NCBI GenBank assembly: GCA_949291945.1
Contig: CASEXH010000012.1
Location: 18,982 to 82,981 of the forward strand
DNA length: 64,000 nucleotides
Source: an uncultured Bacillota bacterium
Lineage (GTDB): Bacteria; Bacillota; Clostridia; Lachnospirales; Lachnospiraceae
Direction of reading: 5' to 3'
This document shows positions 1-8,527 of the stretch, piece after piece. A program made the translations under genes and the position numbers. Numbering within the stretch: the stretch's first letter is position 1; each line of letters begins with the position of its first letter. The notes beneath the pieces are model-generated. The model saw only the letters and a list, made by a program, of their open reading frames with translations. It ran no database searches and had not been told where the DNA came from.

Positions 1-309
1 TATATATTCCCGGCAGTGTTCCAGAGCTTTTCCAAATGGAAGTACTGTAAATTCTTTTGCAAGATCCATATAAATCTGCCGTATTTCTTCCGGAGTCAGC
101 TGGGGTCGGTATCCCATGAGCTGGTCTATAGTAATGTTAAAAAAAGAGGCCAGTCTGGGAAGCATAAGGATATCCGGATAGGCAGAGCCGGTTTCCCATT
201 TGGAGACGGCTGCTTTGGATACCCCCAGAAACCGGGCCAGATCTTCCTGGGTAATCCCCACTTTTCGGCGGTTTTCAGTTAAGATTGGACCAAGATGGAT
301 TTCTTTCAT
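1..309 (-). CDS. XRE-family HTH transcriptional regulator (3' end cut by window)
   Basis: The reading frame begins at an ATG on the complement at 309 and runs open for 103 codons to base 1, so the C-terminus lies outside the window. The N-terminus MKEIHLGPILTENRRKVG is followed by a clear Cro/C1-type helix-turn-helix at about residues 18-45 (ITQEDLARFLGVSKAAVSKW, then ETGSAYPDI) and the usual 'INxxxDxLMGY' end of the DNA-binding domain. The part after residue 65 looks like the start of a tetratricopeptide or unknown effector region. It diverges from the DUF2975 operon. Its target is unknown; autoregulation is an inference from the family. Confidence 0.85.
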   Translation of the reverse strand, partial: MKEIHLGPILTENRRKVGITQEDLARFLGVSKAAVSKWETGSAYPDILMLPRLASFFNITIDQLMGYRPQLTPEEIRQIYMDLAKEFTVLPFGKALEHCREYI

Positions 310-454
310 ATGTTTGTACCTCGAAGTTCTTTTCTGAGTCTAATTTTACATAGTATTCTTTTCCTCTGCAATGGAGAAATATTCGATTTTGGTAGAAAAA
401 ATCAACCAGAAAGAAACTTTTGAAAAAAATAAAATTTTGAATTACAGAAAATAA

Positions 455-471
455 TTATCGAAAAACGATAA
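455..471. promoter_or_regulatory. Candidate operator (TTATCG-N5-CGATAA)
   Basis: A perfect 6-bp inverted repeat, TTATCG aaaaa CGATAA, lies just upstream of the -35 box of the DUF2975/HTH operon. Its position is suited to autoregulation by the small HTH protein at 1016 or by the divergent XRE protein. Which protein binds is inference. Confidence 0.45.
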
Positions 472-478
472 ATATATC

Positions 479-507
479 TTGCAAAACAGTAATTGCTGTG
501 CTATCCT
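479..507 (+). promoter_or_regulatory. Sigma-A-type promoter for the DUF2975 operon
   Basis: TTGCAA, 17-nt spacer, TATCCT, ending 40 bases upstream of the start codon at 548. The downstream gene has the ribosome site TAGGAGG. Confidence 0.5.
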
Positions 508-547
508 AAAAAAGAAAAGAGAAAACAGATATAGGAGGAATGAACCT

Positions 548-1000
548 ATGAAATGGAATGATGATAAAAGCCTGTTCCTTACCAGGATCTTTGTATGGAT
601 CAGCGCAGCAGCTCTGATAGTCCTGTGCGTAGGAGCTCCCTGGATCTTTTCCTGGTTTATCCGGGAAAGAATGATCCTGTCTCCAGACAGCAGAAATTAT
701 TTTCTGGCCACGACATATACGGTAGCTATTCCGGCGGCAGCGGCTCTCTATATGATGAACCGGCTGCTGGCGAATATTAAGAGGGAAGAGGTCTTTACAG
801 AGAAAAATACCGGATATCTCAGGGGAATGTCCTGGTGCTGTCTGGCAGCAGGGCTGATCTTTCTGGCCAGCAGCTTATACTATCCGGCATTCTTTGCCCT
901 CTGTGCTGCTGCTGTGTTTATGGCTTTGATCCTCCGGGTGATCAAAAATGTGTTTGCCCAGGCGGAGGAGATCAAGAAGGAAAATGACTATACCATATAG
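548..1000 (+). CDS. DUF2975 family membrane protein
   Basis: 150 aa if translated from the ATG at 548, which follows AGGAGG by 7-8 bases; an upstream in-frame start at 479 lacks a ribosome site. Four hydrophobic segments (about residues 11-38, 50-72, 88-107, 110-133) mark a small polytopic membrane protein. A DUF2975 membrane protein followed directly by a small Cro-type HTH protein is a recurrent pair in Firmicutes, and that pairing is what supports the family call. The C-terminus is charged and cytoplasmic (QAEEIKKEND). Biochemical function is unknown. It is the first gene of an operon with 1016-1234 and 1237-2571. Confidence 0.75.
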   Translation: MKWNDDKSLFLTRIFVWISAAALIVLCVGAPWIFSWFIRERMILSPDSRNYFLATTYTVAIPAAAALYMMNRLLANIKREEVFTEKNTGYLRGMSWCCLAAGLIFLASSLYYPAFFALCAAAVFMALILRVIKNVFAQAEEIKKENDYTI

Positions 1001-1015
1001 AAAGGAAGAGGGAAG

Positions 1016-1234
1016 ATGCCGATTATTGTAAATCTTGACGTGATGATGGCTAAGAGAAAGATCGGCGCCGGAGATCTGGCGAAAGCCATAGGAATTACTC
1101 CGGCCAATCTTTCTATTTTGAAGAACGGCAAGGCAAAAGCAGTACGCTTTACTACTCTGGAGGCTTTGTGCCGGGAACTGAAGTGTCAGCCGGGAGATAT
1201 TCTGGAATATGTTCCGGAAGAAGGGAGTGACTGA
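1016..1234 (+). CDS. Small Cro/C1-type HTH regulator (YozG-like)
   Basis: 72 aa, start ATG at 1016 behind AAAGGAAGAGGGA. It is almost entirely one helix-turn-helix domain (GAGDLAKAIGITPANLSILK, then 'TTLEALCRELKCQPGDILEY'), a form typical of the YozG-like partners of DUF2975 proteins. It sits 15 bases after the DUF2975 gene and 2 bases before the next membrane protein, so the three are surely cotranscribed. It probably binds the inverted repeat at 455-471 (inference) and may be controlled by the membrane partner. Confidence 0.85.
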   Translation: MPIIVNLDVMMAKRKIGAGDLAKAIGITPANLSILKNGKAKAVRFTTLEALCRELKCQPGDILEYVPEEGSD

Positions 1235-1236
1235 AT

Positions 1237-2571
1237 ATGGAAAATCTGGAAACAAGAAAGGAAATGGATCGTGGACTGTTCCTGCTGGAAGAAGGGCGCC
1301 CCCTTCTGGAAAAACTGCCGGCGGACCGCTGGGATCAGATTTTTGCCGGGCTGTATGTAGTCCTGGGAATCCTGATGTGGAATTGCCTGTGTATGGAAAA
1401 CTTTGCCAGAGGTCTGTCCATGTTTTCCATCCTTTATGTCATTACCGTTCTGGCTTACGCCAGACTGAAGAAACTTTCTATAACCGGGGAAAAGATTTTC
1501 TGGACGCTGATCCTTCTGGGAATCAGTCTTCCATACGGCTTTTACACGGTGTTTGGTTTTGGTCAGACTTTGATGATCTTTCTTGTGGCTGCTTACTGGA
1601 CTCTGGTCATAACAGAAGGCCTTTTATGGAAAGGAGCAACCTCTTCCTGGGTCCTGCTGGACAGCTGGAACGGGCTTATTGCCCTTCCTATCCTGAATTC
1701 TTTGTGCCAGATACGGCTGCTCTTTCAGTCTTTTTCTGAGAAAAAAGAAGAAAAGAGAGACTGGCGGATGGTCCTTCTGGGAATTATTATATCCATTCCG
1801 GCTCTGCTGATCATTGTTCCCATCCTGTCTCAGGCGGATACAGGATTCCGAAATCTGGTCTCCGCCATCCTTGACCTTCTGGGAGCGGATTTTCGGATCC
1901 TGATCTGGAGAGGAATCGTAGGGATTCTTCTGGGCGCCCTGATGTTCGGTACTTTATATGGAGGAGCTTATAAAAGACATGTGAAAGAGGAGGAGTGTAT
2001 ACACTTTCATGAAGAATCCGGCAGAGTGTTCCGGTTTGTGCCGGATATAGCGGTACTTACTTTCGGTGTTATTGTTTCAGCCGTCTACCTTTTATTTATT
2101 GGACTTCAGGCCAGGTACCTGTTTTCTGCATTCTTTGGGATTTTGCCGGAAGCCTATACCTATGCCCAGTACGCACGCCAGGGATTCTTTGAATTGTGTG
2201 TGATTGCTCTTTTGAATGCCAGTTTTCTCATTGCCATGAACAGCTGTGCCAAGACTCCCCGCCGCAAGAACAGAGGACTGATCCTGGAAAACGGGATCCT
2301 GGGGGTTTTGACCCTTCTCCTTTTGTCCACGGCAGCCAGCAAGCTGGGTATGTATATAGCCGCCTATGGATTTACTGTAAAGAGGTGTATTTCCTCTGTA
2401 TTTTTGATCTGGCTTATCCTGGTCTTTATCCTGGTTCTGATCTATCAGAAGAAAAACATTCCTCTGGTGCGCCGGGCTGTCTTTGCAGGAGCAGTATTAT
2501 TTACGCTTTTGTGTGTCCTGCCTGTAGAGCAGATTATAGGCTGGATTCCTTATAACCCTGTTTCAGGATGA
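1237..2571 (+). CDS. Polytopic membrane protein, DUF4153/DUF4173-like
   Basis: 444 aa with roughly eleven or twelve hydrophobic segments spread over the whole length and a charged N-terminal 30 residues (METRKEMDRG region). The spacing of helices, the central 'RDWRMVLLGIIISIPALLII' segment and the ending 'ALLNASFLIAMNSCA' region with C-terminal helices resemble DUF4153/DUF4173 proteins, which commonly follow DUF2975-HTH pairs. The first codon is 2 bases after the HTH gene. No catalytic motif is visible. Function unknown; a signal-transducing or transport role would be guesswork. Confidence 0.65.
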   Translation: MENLETRKEMDRGLFLLEEGRPLLEKLPADRWDQIFAGLYVVLGILMWNCLCMENFARGLSMFSILYVITVLAYARLKKLSITGEKIFWTLILLGISLPYGFYTVFGFGQTLMIFLVAAYWTLVITEGLLWKGATSSWVLLDSWNGLIALPILNSLCQIRLLFQSFSEKKEEKRDWRMVLLGIIISIPALLIIVPILSQADTGFRNLVSAILDLLGADFRILIWRGIVGILLGALMFGTLYGGAYKRHVKEEECIHFHEESGRVFRFVPDIAVLTFGVIVSAVYLLFIGLQARYLFSAFFGILPEAYTYAQYARQGFFELCVIALLNASFLIAMNSCAKTPRRKNRGLILENGILGVLTLLLLSTAASKLGMYIAAYGFTVKRCISSVFLIWLILVFILVLIYQKKNIPLVRRAVFAGAVLFTLLCVLPVEQIIGWIPYNPVSG

Positions 2572-2660
2572 ATTTTTACAGATTCGGTCTTGTTTCCAAA
2601 GAAAAAAAGAGATAACATTAGGCCAGACCGGGAAAAACTCCATGGTAATAGCCCAAAAGG

Positions 2661-2687
2661 ATTGTATTTTTTTGAATACAATTTTTT
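2661..2687. repeat. AT-rich inverted repeat, weak terminator or operator
   Basis: ATTGTATT tttttg AATACAAT followed by TTTTTG. The 8-bp stem is AT-only apart from one pair, so it is weak as a terminator for the upstream operon. It could equally be an operator for the RpiR-family gene 80 bases downstream. Confidence 0.35.
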
Positions 2688-2768
2688 GAGGGATTTTCTG
2701 AAAGGTATGAGCTTTAAAGTAAGAAAGTGGAGAGAAAGGAGAAAAACTGTAAGTTTTCTACCAGGATA

Positions 2769-3656
2769 ATGAAGAATAATAAAGTAAAGATCAAGATTCA
2801 GCAGATCTATGCCGGCCTGCGTCCATCGGAGCAGAAAGTGGCAGATTATATTCTCAGATATGAGGGAAAGGCCAGCAAGCTGCTGATGGAGACCCTGGCT
2901 TCAGAGACCGGGGTCAGCCAGCCTACGGTAATCCGCTTTGTAAAGGCTGCAGGATATGAAGGCTTTAAGGATTTTAAATATGCTCTGGTCCAGGAAGAGG
3001 CTAAGGAGCAGTCACAGGATGATGAAAAAATAGGCCTGTACGGATTTCCCCTGTCCAAGAAAGACCGGCTGGAGGATATTCCGGGAAAGATTGTGGCTAC
3101 TTCTATGGAAATGCTGGAAGAAACGCTGAAAAATATTTCCATGAAAGAGTACCGCAGAGCTGTGGAAGCCGTACTTGGGGCAGAGAACATTGTGATATAC
3201 AGTGTGGAGAACTCTGTGTGTACAGCCAATGACCTGCTGACAAAGCTGACCTATCTGGGGCTGAACTGCAGGATTTACGGAGATTATTATCTCCAGAATG
3301 TCAGCGCTATGAGCCTGACAAAGAAAGATCTGGCCATCGGGATCTCCTATTCCGGCTGTTCCCGTCATACCGTGGAAATGCTGGCACTGGCCAGGAAGGC
3401 AGGAGCTACCACCCTGGCTATGACAAATTTTGAGAACTCTCTGATCTCCAAATATGCAGATATTCTCCTGTGCGCCAGTAACCGGCAGTTCCTCTATGGA
3501 GATACTATATTTTCCAGGATTTCCCAGCTTGCCCTGGTGGATATGATCTATGCGGGGGTACTGAACCGGGACTATGACCGGTTTGCCAGAAAACTGAATA
3601 AGACCAGTGCGATTGTTGCAAAAAGGGCCTATGGAGAAGATGAAGAAGTTTTGTAG
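2769..3656 (+). CDS. MurR/RpiR family regulator of the AEP locus
   Basis: 295 aa from ATG 2769; a GTG at 2727 in frame would add 14 residues and the choice is uncertain because neither has an ideal ribosome site. Residues 1-75 form the RpiR-type HTH (LRPSEQKVADYIL and 'VSQPTVIRFVKAAGYEGFKDFK'), followed by a SIS sugar-phosphate-binding domain at about 115-260 ('IGISYSGCSRHTVEMLALAR'). It lies immediately before, and separated by two terminators from, the AEP transport and degradation operon, so it is its likely regulator. The SIS ligand may be a phosphonate intermediate or another phosphorylated metabolite; this is inference. Confidence 0.85.
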   Translation: MKNNKVKIKIQQIYAGLRPSEQKVADYILRYEGKASKLLMETLASETGVSQPTVIRFVKAAGYEGFKDFKYALVQEEAKEQSQDDEKIGLYGFPLSKKDRLEDIPGKIVATSMEMLEETLKNISMKEYRRAVEAVLGAENIVIYSVENSVCTANDLLTKLTYLGLNCRIYGDYYLQNVSAMSLTKKDLAIGISYSGCSRHTVEMLALARKAGATTLAMTNFENSLISKYADILLCASNRQFLYGDTIFSRISQLALVDMIYAGVLNRDYDRFARKLNKTSAIVAKRAYGEDEEVL

Positions 3657-3679
3657 ATTTTCTACAAAACTTCTTTTTT
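3645..3679 (+). terminator. Intrinsic terminator of the RpiR gene
   Basis: A perfect 13-bp stem, GAAGTTTTGTAGA ttt TCTACAAAACTTC, overlaps the stop codon and is followed by six T. Confidence 0.85.
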
Positions 3680-3710
3680 GACTTTACCTGGCCTTTACAC
3701 AGAGTTCACT

Positions 3711-3738
3711 CCGGCTTGATTGAAAGCCGGCTTTTTTT
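3711..3738 (+). terminator. Second, tandem intrinsic terminator
   Basis: CCGGCTT / AAGCCGG stem with a 6-nt loop, followed by C and seven T. Together with the hairpin 40 bases upstream it isolates the regulator from the transport operon. Confidence 0.75.
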
Positions 3739-3780
3739 GTCTTTATAATACGAATTGTCAGGCGGGAGAAGCCGTCAGAC

Positions 3781-3792
3781 ACAACATGTTGT
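3781..3792. promoter_or_regulatory. 12-bp perfect palindrome upstream of the AEP operon
   Basis: ACAACATGTTGT, perfectly self-complementary, between the tandem terminators and the ATPase start at 3898. It is a candidate operator for the adjacent RpiR-type regulator; binding is inference. Confidence 0.35.
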
Positions 3793-3897
3793 AATCGAAA
3801 ATACAAACTGAGAATGCAAAAACGACAAAAATGAATGCAGTTAAGCAAGTAAAAAACAATGAACAGAGTAGATGGAAAAAAAGAAAGGAGAACCGAC

Positions 3898-4668
3898 ATG
3901 CTGGAACTGAGACGTGTAAAGAAATCTTATGACGGTGTGACCATTCTGGAGGACATCAATCTGAAGATTCAGGACGGGGAGATTGTTTCGATCCTGGGGC
4001 CTTCCGGATGCGGAAAGACAACCTTATTAAATCTGGTGCTGGGACTTACACCTGCCGACCAGGGACAGATTATTTTTGACGGAAAGGATATTACAAACGT
4101 ACCAATGGAAGAAAGAGGATTCAATATCGTATTCCAGGATTACGCACTTTTCCCGAACCTGAATGTCTATAAAAATATTACCTACGGACTGCGGAATAAG
4201 CCGGATATCTCCACCAAAGAAGAAGTGGACGAATTCATCGATCTGCTGGGACTCAGAGAGCATCTGAATAAAAAGATTGAGCAGCTCTCCGGCGGGCAGA
4301 AGCAGAGGGTGGCTCTGGCCAGGACTATGGTCATGAAGCCAAAGATCCTTCTTCTGGACGAGCCGTTAAGCGCCCTGGACGGGGTGATCAAAGAATCTAT
4401 CAAGGAGAAGATTAAAGAGATCGCCAGAGACTTCCATCTGACGACGATTATCGTAACTCACGACCCTGAGGAAGCTCTGACACTTTCTGACAAGGTGCTG
4501 ATTGTCAACAAGGGACATATCTCCCAGTACGGAGCTCCGGAGGAGATTATCACTGCGCCTTCCAATAACTTTGTCAAGGAATTTATCCTGAATCAGCTGG
4601 AAATTAAGAAGAATAATATTTTCGCCCTGTTTCATCAGGACCTGACCAGAAATGCACAGGTGGTATAA
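3898..4668 (+). CDS. ABC transporter ATPase, putative AEP importer (PhnT-like)
   Basis: 256 aa from ATG 3898, 7 bases after AAAGGAG. Walker A GPSGCGKTT (about residue 37), Q-loop 'VFQDYALFPNLNVYKN', signature LSGGQKQR, Walker B ILLLDEPLSALD and switch His 'VTHDPEEALTL' are all present, with the short C-terminus lacking a TOBE domain. It is of the PotA/FbpC/PhnT class of importers for small organic ions. It overlaps or abuts the permease gene and is followed by a binding protein, phnW and phnX, which identifies 2-aminoethylphosphonate as the probable substrate. Confidence 0.88.
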   Translation: MLELRRVKKSYDGVTILEDINLKIQDGEIVSILGPSGCGKTTLLNLVLGLTPADQGQIIFDGKDITNVPMEERGFNIVFQDYALFPNLNVYKNITYGLRNKPDISTKEEVDEFIDLLGLREHLNKKIEQLSGGQKQRVALARTMVMKPKILLLDEPLSALDGVIKESIKEKIKEIARDFHLTTIIVTHDPEEALTLSDKVLIVNKGHISQYGAPEEIITAPSNNFVKEFILNQLEIKKNNIFALFHQDLTRNAQVV

Positions 4669-4672
4669 GACA

Positions 4673-6304
4673 ATGATCAGAAAAGAAAGAGAAATAAAAG
4701 TAATCTATGTACTGGTACTCGCTGTATTTGCTATTTTTCTTGCCATTCCCATTATAAGGCTCCTGCTGGAGTCTTTCCTGGGAGAGGCGGGGGCAGGAAT
4801 CAGTAATTATGTAGAAGTCCTGACAGGACGGGGATTTCTCAAGGCCTTTGGAAACAGTGTTACCGTTTCTATCTCCAGCGCTTTGATCGCCACAGTCCTT
4901 GCTTTTTTTATGGCTTATAGTATACAGTATACAAATTTGCCAGGGAAATTTAAGTCCCTGATCCGTATTCTGGCAGTACTTCCAATGCTGCTTCCCACCA
5001 TCACCTATGGATTCGCCATTATATATTCCTTTGGAAAAGAAGGACTGCTCACCCGGCTTTTTGGAAGACAGCTTTTTGATATTTACGGATTTAACGGGCT
5101 GCTTTTCGGCTATGTGATCTACACTCTGCCAATATCTTTTATGTTGATCTTAAACACCATGGGATTCATTGACAAAAAGTTTATGATCGTGTCTAGGGTT
5201 ATGGGGGATAATTCTTTCCAGACTTTCTGGCAGACCATCATCCGGCCTCTTTTGGGAACTCTTGCGGCTTCCATGGTACAGTGCTTCTTCCTCTGCTTTA
5301 CGGATTACGGTATTCCTGCTTCTGTGGGAGGAGAGTACGAAGTAGTAGCTACGGTTCTCTACAATGAGATGCTGGGCAGTATCCCCAATTTCAACCGGGG
5401 CGCTGTAGTAGCTATGATGATGCTGATCCCCTCCATTGTCAGCATTGCCTTGCTGAAATATCTGGAACGGTACAATGTGCGCTATACAAAGATCTCCCAG
5501 ATTGAGATGAAAAAGAACCGGATCCGGGACGGTATCTGCGGCGGTATTTCGGCCTTTATTATCCTGTGCATTCTGGCTATCTTTGCGGTGATTTTTGTGG
5601 TTCCTCTGGTACAGGAATGGCCCTATCAGGTGAATTTCACCCTGGAGCATGTGATGGATGTACTGAACGACTGGAGCCTGTTCGGAGTTTATCAGAATTC
5701 TTTGTTTGTGGCTTTTTGTACTGCTCTTCTGGGACTTCTGGTTACCTACGGGGCAGCACTGGCTACGGCCAGAAGCGGTCTGAACGGCAGGCTGAAAGGT
5801 GTCATCGATGGGATCGCTCTGGTGACTAATACGATTCCCGGCATGGTTATCGGTATTGCTTTTATGTTCATCTTTTCAGGAACACCTCTGCAGAATACGT
5901 TCCTGCTGATTATCCTGTGTAATGTGGTCCATTACTTCTCCACGCCTTACCTGATGATGCGCAATTCCCTGTCCAAGCTGAACAGTTCCTGGGAGACGAC
6001 AGCTTCCCTTATGGGAGATACCTGGATCAAGACCATTGTACGGATCGTCACCCCCAATATGACCTCCACGATCCTGGAAGTCTTCAGCTATTACTTTGTA
6101 AACGCCATGGTGACTGTCAGTGCCGTGATTTTTATTGCCGGAGCAAGGACCATGGTTATCACTACCAAGATCAAAGAATTACAGTATTATACCAAGTTCA
6201 ATGAAGTGTTTGTATTGTCCTTATTCATCCTGGGAACGAATCTGATCGTGAAAGGAGTTTTGGGACTGATCATTAGAAGAAAAGAAGGAAAAAAGGAGAA
6301 TTAA
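4673..6304 (+). CDS. ABC transporter permease, two fused MetI domains (AEP importer)
   Basis: 543 aa from ATG 4673; an alternative ATG at 4652 overlaps the ATPase end by 17 bases. It has about twelve membrane helices in two homologous halves (about 1-270 and 285-543), each with a binding-protein-dependent transport motif of the EAA type (for example 'VSRVMGDNSFQTFWQTIIRPLL' in the first half and 'TASLMGDTWIKTIVRIVTP' in the second). Such fused permeases are characteristic of the AEP/Fe(III)-type importers (PhnU/V fusion). It pairs with the ATPase upstream and the lipoprotein 4 bases downstream. Confidence 0.88.
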   Translation: MIRKEREIKVIYVLVLAVFAIFLAIPIIRLLLESFLGEAGAGISNYVEVLTGRGFLKAFGNSVTVSISSALIATVLAFFMAYSIQYTNLPGKFKSLIRILAVLPMLLPTITYGFAIIYSFGKEGLLTRLFGRQLFDIYGFNGLLFGYVIYTLPISFMLILNTMGFIDKKFMIVSRVMGDNSFQTFWQTIIRPLLGTLAASMVQCFFLCFTDYGIPASVGGEYEVVATVLYNEMLGSIPNFNRGAVVAMMMLIPSIVSIALLKYLERYNVRYTKISQIEMKKNRIRDGICGGISAFIILCILAIFAVIFVVPLVQEWPYQVNFTLEHVMDVLNDWSLFGVYQNSLFVAFCTALLGLLVTYGAALATARSGLNGRLKGVIDGIALVTNTIPGMVIGIAFMFIFSGTPLQNTFLLIILCNVVHYFSTPYLMMRNSLSKLNSSWETTASLMGDTWIKTIVRIVTPNMTSTILEVFSYYFVNAMVTVSAVIFIAGARTMVITTKIKELQYYTKFNEVFVLSLFILGTNLIVKGVLGLIIRRKEGKKEN

Positions 6305-6308
6305 TACA

Positions 6309-7316
6309 ATGAAGGCAAGAAAAATATCCGTGATCTTAATGACAGCAGCAATCTTAGCAGGAACACTTTCCATGACCGGCTGCGGCGGCCAGGGAGCGCC
6401 TGGCGGCTCCGGGGAGGAAGTGGTGATTTATTCCAATGCAGATGATGAGGCTGTGGAAGCCATGAAAAAAACCCTGGATGAAAACGGCTATCAGGGCAAA
6501 TATCTGTTCCAGACTTTCGGTACCTCTGAGCTGGGCGGAAAGGTTATGGCAGAAGGGACCAACATTGAGGCAGATATGCTCACCTTGAGTACTTTTTATA
6601 TCGATGCAGCCCAGGAAGACCAGAACATGTTCCAGCCTCTGGACTTTGATTACACGCTTTTAAACAGTGCAGATCAGAAAGACTACTGTGCACCGATCAC
6701 TTCCCAGGAAGGAACGATTATTGTTAATACAGAGGTTATGAAAGAGAACAATCTGGATATGCCTGCTTCCTTAAAGGATCTTACAAAACCGGAGTATAAA
6801 GATCTGGTGTCTGTAACAGACATTAAGAGTTCCTCTACCGCATGGCTGCTGATCCAGGCACTGGTAAGCGAATATGGGGAAGATGGAGCCAAGGAAGTGC
6901 TCTCCGGTATTTATGAGAATGCAGGTCCCCACATTGAATCCTCCGGATCTGCACCTCTTAAAAAGGTACGTGCAGGAGAAGTTGCCGTAGGTTTCGGCCT
7001 TCGTCAGCAGGCAGTGGCAGACAAAGCCGAAGGACTTCCGGTAGACTTTGTAGACCCGGCTGAAGGAAATTTCTCTCTGACAGAATCTGTAGCGGTAGTA
7101 GACAAAGGGGAAGATACCAATCCTCTGGCCCAGGAGATGGCTGAGTGCATCATCACCAAAGGAAGAGCCGAACTCCAGAAATACTATCCAAACGCTGTAT
7201 ACGAAGGAGAGACCACAGATGAGGCTAACAGCTCTGCAAATCCTAAAACTTTCCCGGAACCTCTGACCTTAGATCTTCTGGAAAAGCATCAGGAACTGTC
7301 TGAGAGCTGCAAGTAA
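6309..7316 (+). CDS. Substrate-binding lipoprotein, putative AEP-binding protein
   Basis: 335 aa, ATG 6309 behind AAAAAGGAG. N-terminal signal peptide with a lipobox ending 'MTGC' (Cys at about residue 25) and a Gly/Ser-rich linker, so it should be anchored to the outer face of the membrane. The mature part starts 'VVIYSNADDEAVEAMKKTL' like extracellular binding proteins of the Fe(III)/AEP class, and contains 'GEVAVGFGLRQQA', a conserved substrate-region motif of that class. Neighbours phnW and phnX suggest 2-aminoethylphosphonate as ligand. Confidence 0.88.
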   Translation: MKARKISVILMTAAILAGTLSMTGCGGQGAPGGSGEEVVIYSNADDEAVEAMKKTLDENGYQGKYLFQTFGTSELGGKVMAEGTNIEADMLTLSTFYIDAAQEDQNMFQPLDFDYTLLNSADQKDYCAPITSQEGTIIVNTEVMKENNLDMPASLKDLTKPEYKDLVSVTDIKSSSTAWLLIQALVSEYGEDGAKEVLSGIYENAGPHIESSGSAPLKKVRAGEVAVGFGLRQQAVADKAEGLPVDFVDPAEGNFSLTESVAVVDKGEDTNPLAQEMAECIITKGRAELQKYYPNAVYEGETTDEANSSANPKTFPEPLTLDLLEKHQELSESCK

Positions 7317-7330
7317 ATCTTCCCTTTGCA

Positions 7331-7366
7331 GGCAAGAATCCTGCCCGGCAGGATTCTTTGCCTTTT
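7331..7366 (+). terminator. Hairpin with short T tract between transport and catabolic genes
   Basis: GGCA(A)GAATCCTGC ccg GCAGGATTCTTTGCC followed by TTTT. One bulged base and a short T tract suggest partial termination, which would lower phnWX expression relative to the transporter. Confidence 0.6.
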
Positions 7367-7431
7367 CAGACGAACAATCGCCTGAAACGAGACAGAACAG
7401 ATAAATAATGAATAAAAGGAGAAATATTAAA

Positions 7432-8523
7432 ATGCCAAACTACAAACTGCTTACACCGGGTCCTCTTACCACAACAGACACGGTAAAAAAAGAGATGCTT
7501 TTTGATCACTGCACCTGGGATGATGATTACAAAAAAATCACTCTGTCCATACGGGAGAAACTGCTGAATCTGGCTCATGTAAGTGAGCCTGAATACACCG
7601 TGGTCCTTATGCAGGGCAGCGGGACCTTTGGAGTAGAGTCTGTACTGACCAGCGTGATCGGAGAAGAGGACGCCCTTCTGATCGCAGCAAACGGAGCTTA
7701 TGGAGAGAGAATGGGCGATATTGCCCGGCATGCAGGAATCCATTATCTGATGTATGAGGAAGATTACAACAAGATCCCCTCTGCAGAAAAAATCGGAGAG
7801 ATTCTGGCGGAACATCCGGAGATCACCCATGTGTCCATGGTCCACAGCGAGACCACTTCCGGTATTTTAAATGATATTGCTTCAGTGGCAAAAGTAGTCA
7901 AAGGAGCCGGAAAGACCTTTATTGTAGACGCCATGTCCAGCTTTGGCGGGGTGGATATCCCGGTGGGGGATCTGGAAATTGATTTCATCATCAGCAGCGC
8001 CAACAAATGCATCCAGGGCGTACCCGGATTCTCCTTTATTATCTGCAACAGAGAAAAGCTCATGGAAAGCAAAGGAAAAGCCAGAAGCCTGTCTCTGGAT
8101 CTCTATGACCAGTGGGAGACCATGAACAAAGACGGCAAATGGAGATTTACTTCTCCTACCCATGTGGTGCTGGCTTTTGCACAGGCATTAAAGGAAATGG
8201 AAGAAGAGGGAGGTATTGTGGCCAGAGCAAAACGGTATGAAGAGAATAACCGGCTTCTGATCCAGAAAATGGCGGAGATGGGGATCCGTCCCTATATCGG
8301 CAGTGAGCATCAGGGACCGATCATCACCACCTTCCTGTATCCGGAACACCACAATTTCTCTTTCCAGGATATGTACCAGTACATCAAGGACAGAGGCTAT
8401 GCCATTTATCCGGGAAAGGTAACCGATGCCGACACCTTCCGTATTGGTAATATCGGAGAAATCTACAAAGAAGATATTGAAAAGCTCTGCAGTATCATTA
8501 AAGAATTTTTGGAGGAGAGATAA
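7432..8523 (+). CDS. phnW: 2-aminoethylphosphonate--pyruvate transaminase
   Basis: 363 aa from ATG 7432, 10 bases after AAGGAG; the upstream in-frame ATG at 7408 has no ribosome site. Class V PLP-dependent aminotransferase fold: N-terminal 'LLTPGPLTTTDTVK', substrate region 'MQGSGTFGVESVL', the Asp of 'FIVDAMSSFGG' and the PLP lysine in 'ISSANKCIQGVPGF' (about residue 190). Length matches PhnW. It transfers the amino group of AEP to pyruvate, giving phosphonoacetaldehyde and alanine in the cytoplasm. phnX follows 4 bases later and uses the product. Confidence 0.95.
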   Translation: MPNYKLLTPGPLTTTDTVKKEMLFDHCTWDDDYKKITLSIREKLLNLAHVSEPEYTVVLMQGSGTFGVESVLTSVIGEEDALLIAANGAYGERMGDIARHAGIHYLMYEEDYNKIPSAEKIGEILAEHPEITHVSMVHSETTSGILNDIASVAKVVKGAGKTFIVDAMSSFGGVDIPVGDLEIDFIISSANKCIQGVPGFSFIICNREKLMESKGKARSLSLDLYDQWETMNKDGKWRFTSPTHVVLAFAQALKEMEEEGGIVARAKRYEENNRLLIQKMAEMGIRPYIGSEHQGPIITTFLYPEHHNFSFQDMYQYIKDRGYAIYPGKVTDADTFRIGNIGEIYKEDIEKLCSIIKEFLEER

Positions 8524-8527
8524 AACA

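Noticed and set aside
1209..1739. Plus-strand frame overlapping the start of the DUF4153-like gene
   Set aside because: Overlaps a better-supported membrane protein gene with operon spacing; Cys/Pro-rich translation is typical of an out-of-frame read.
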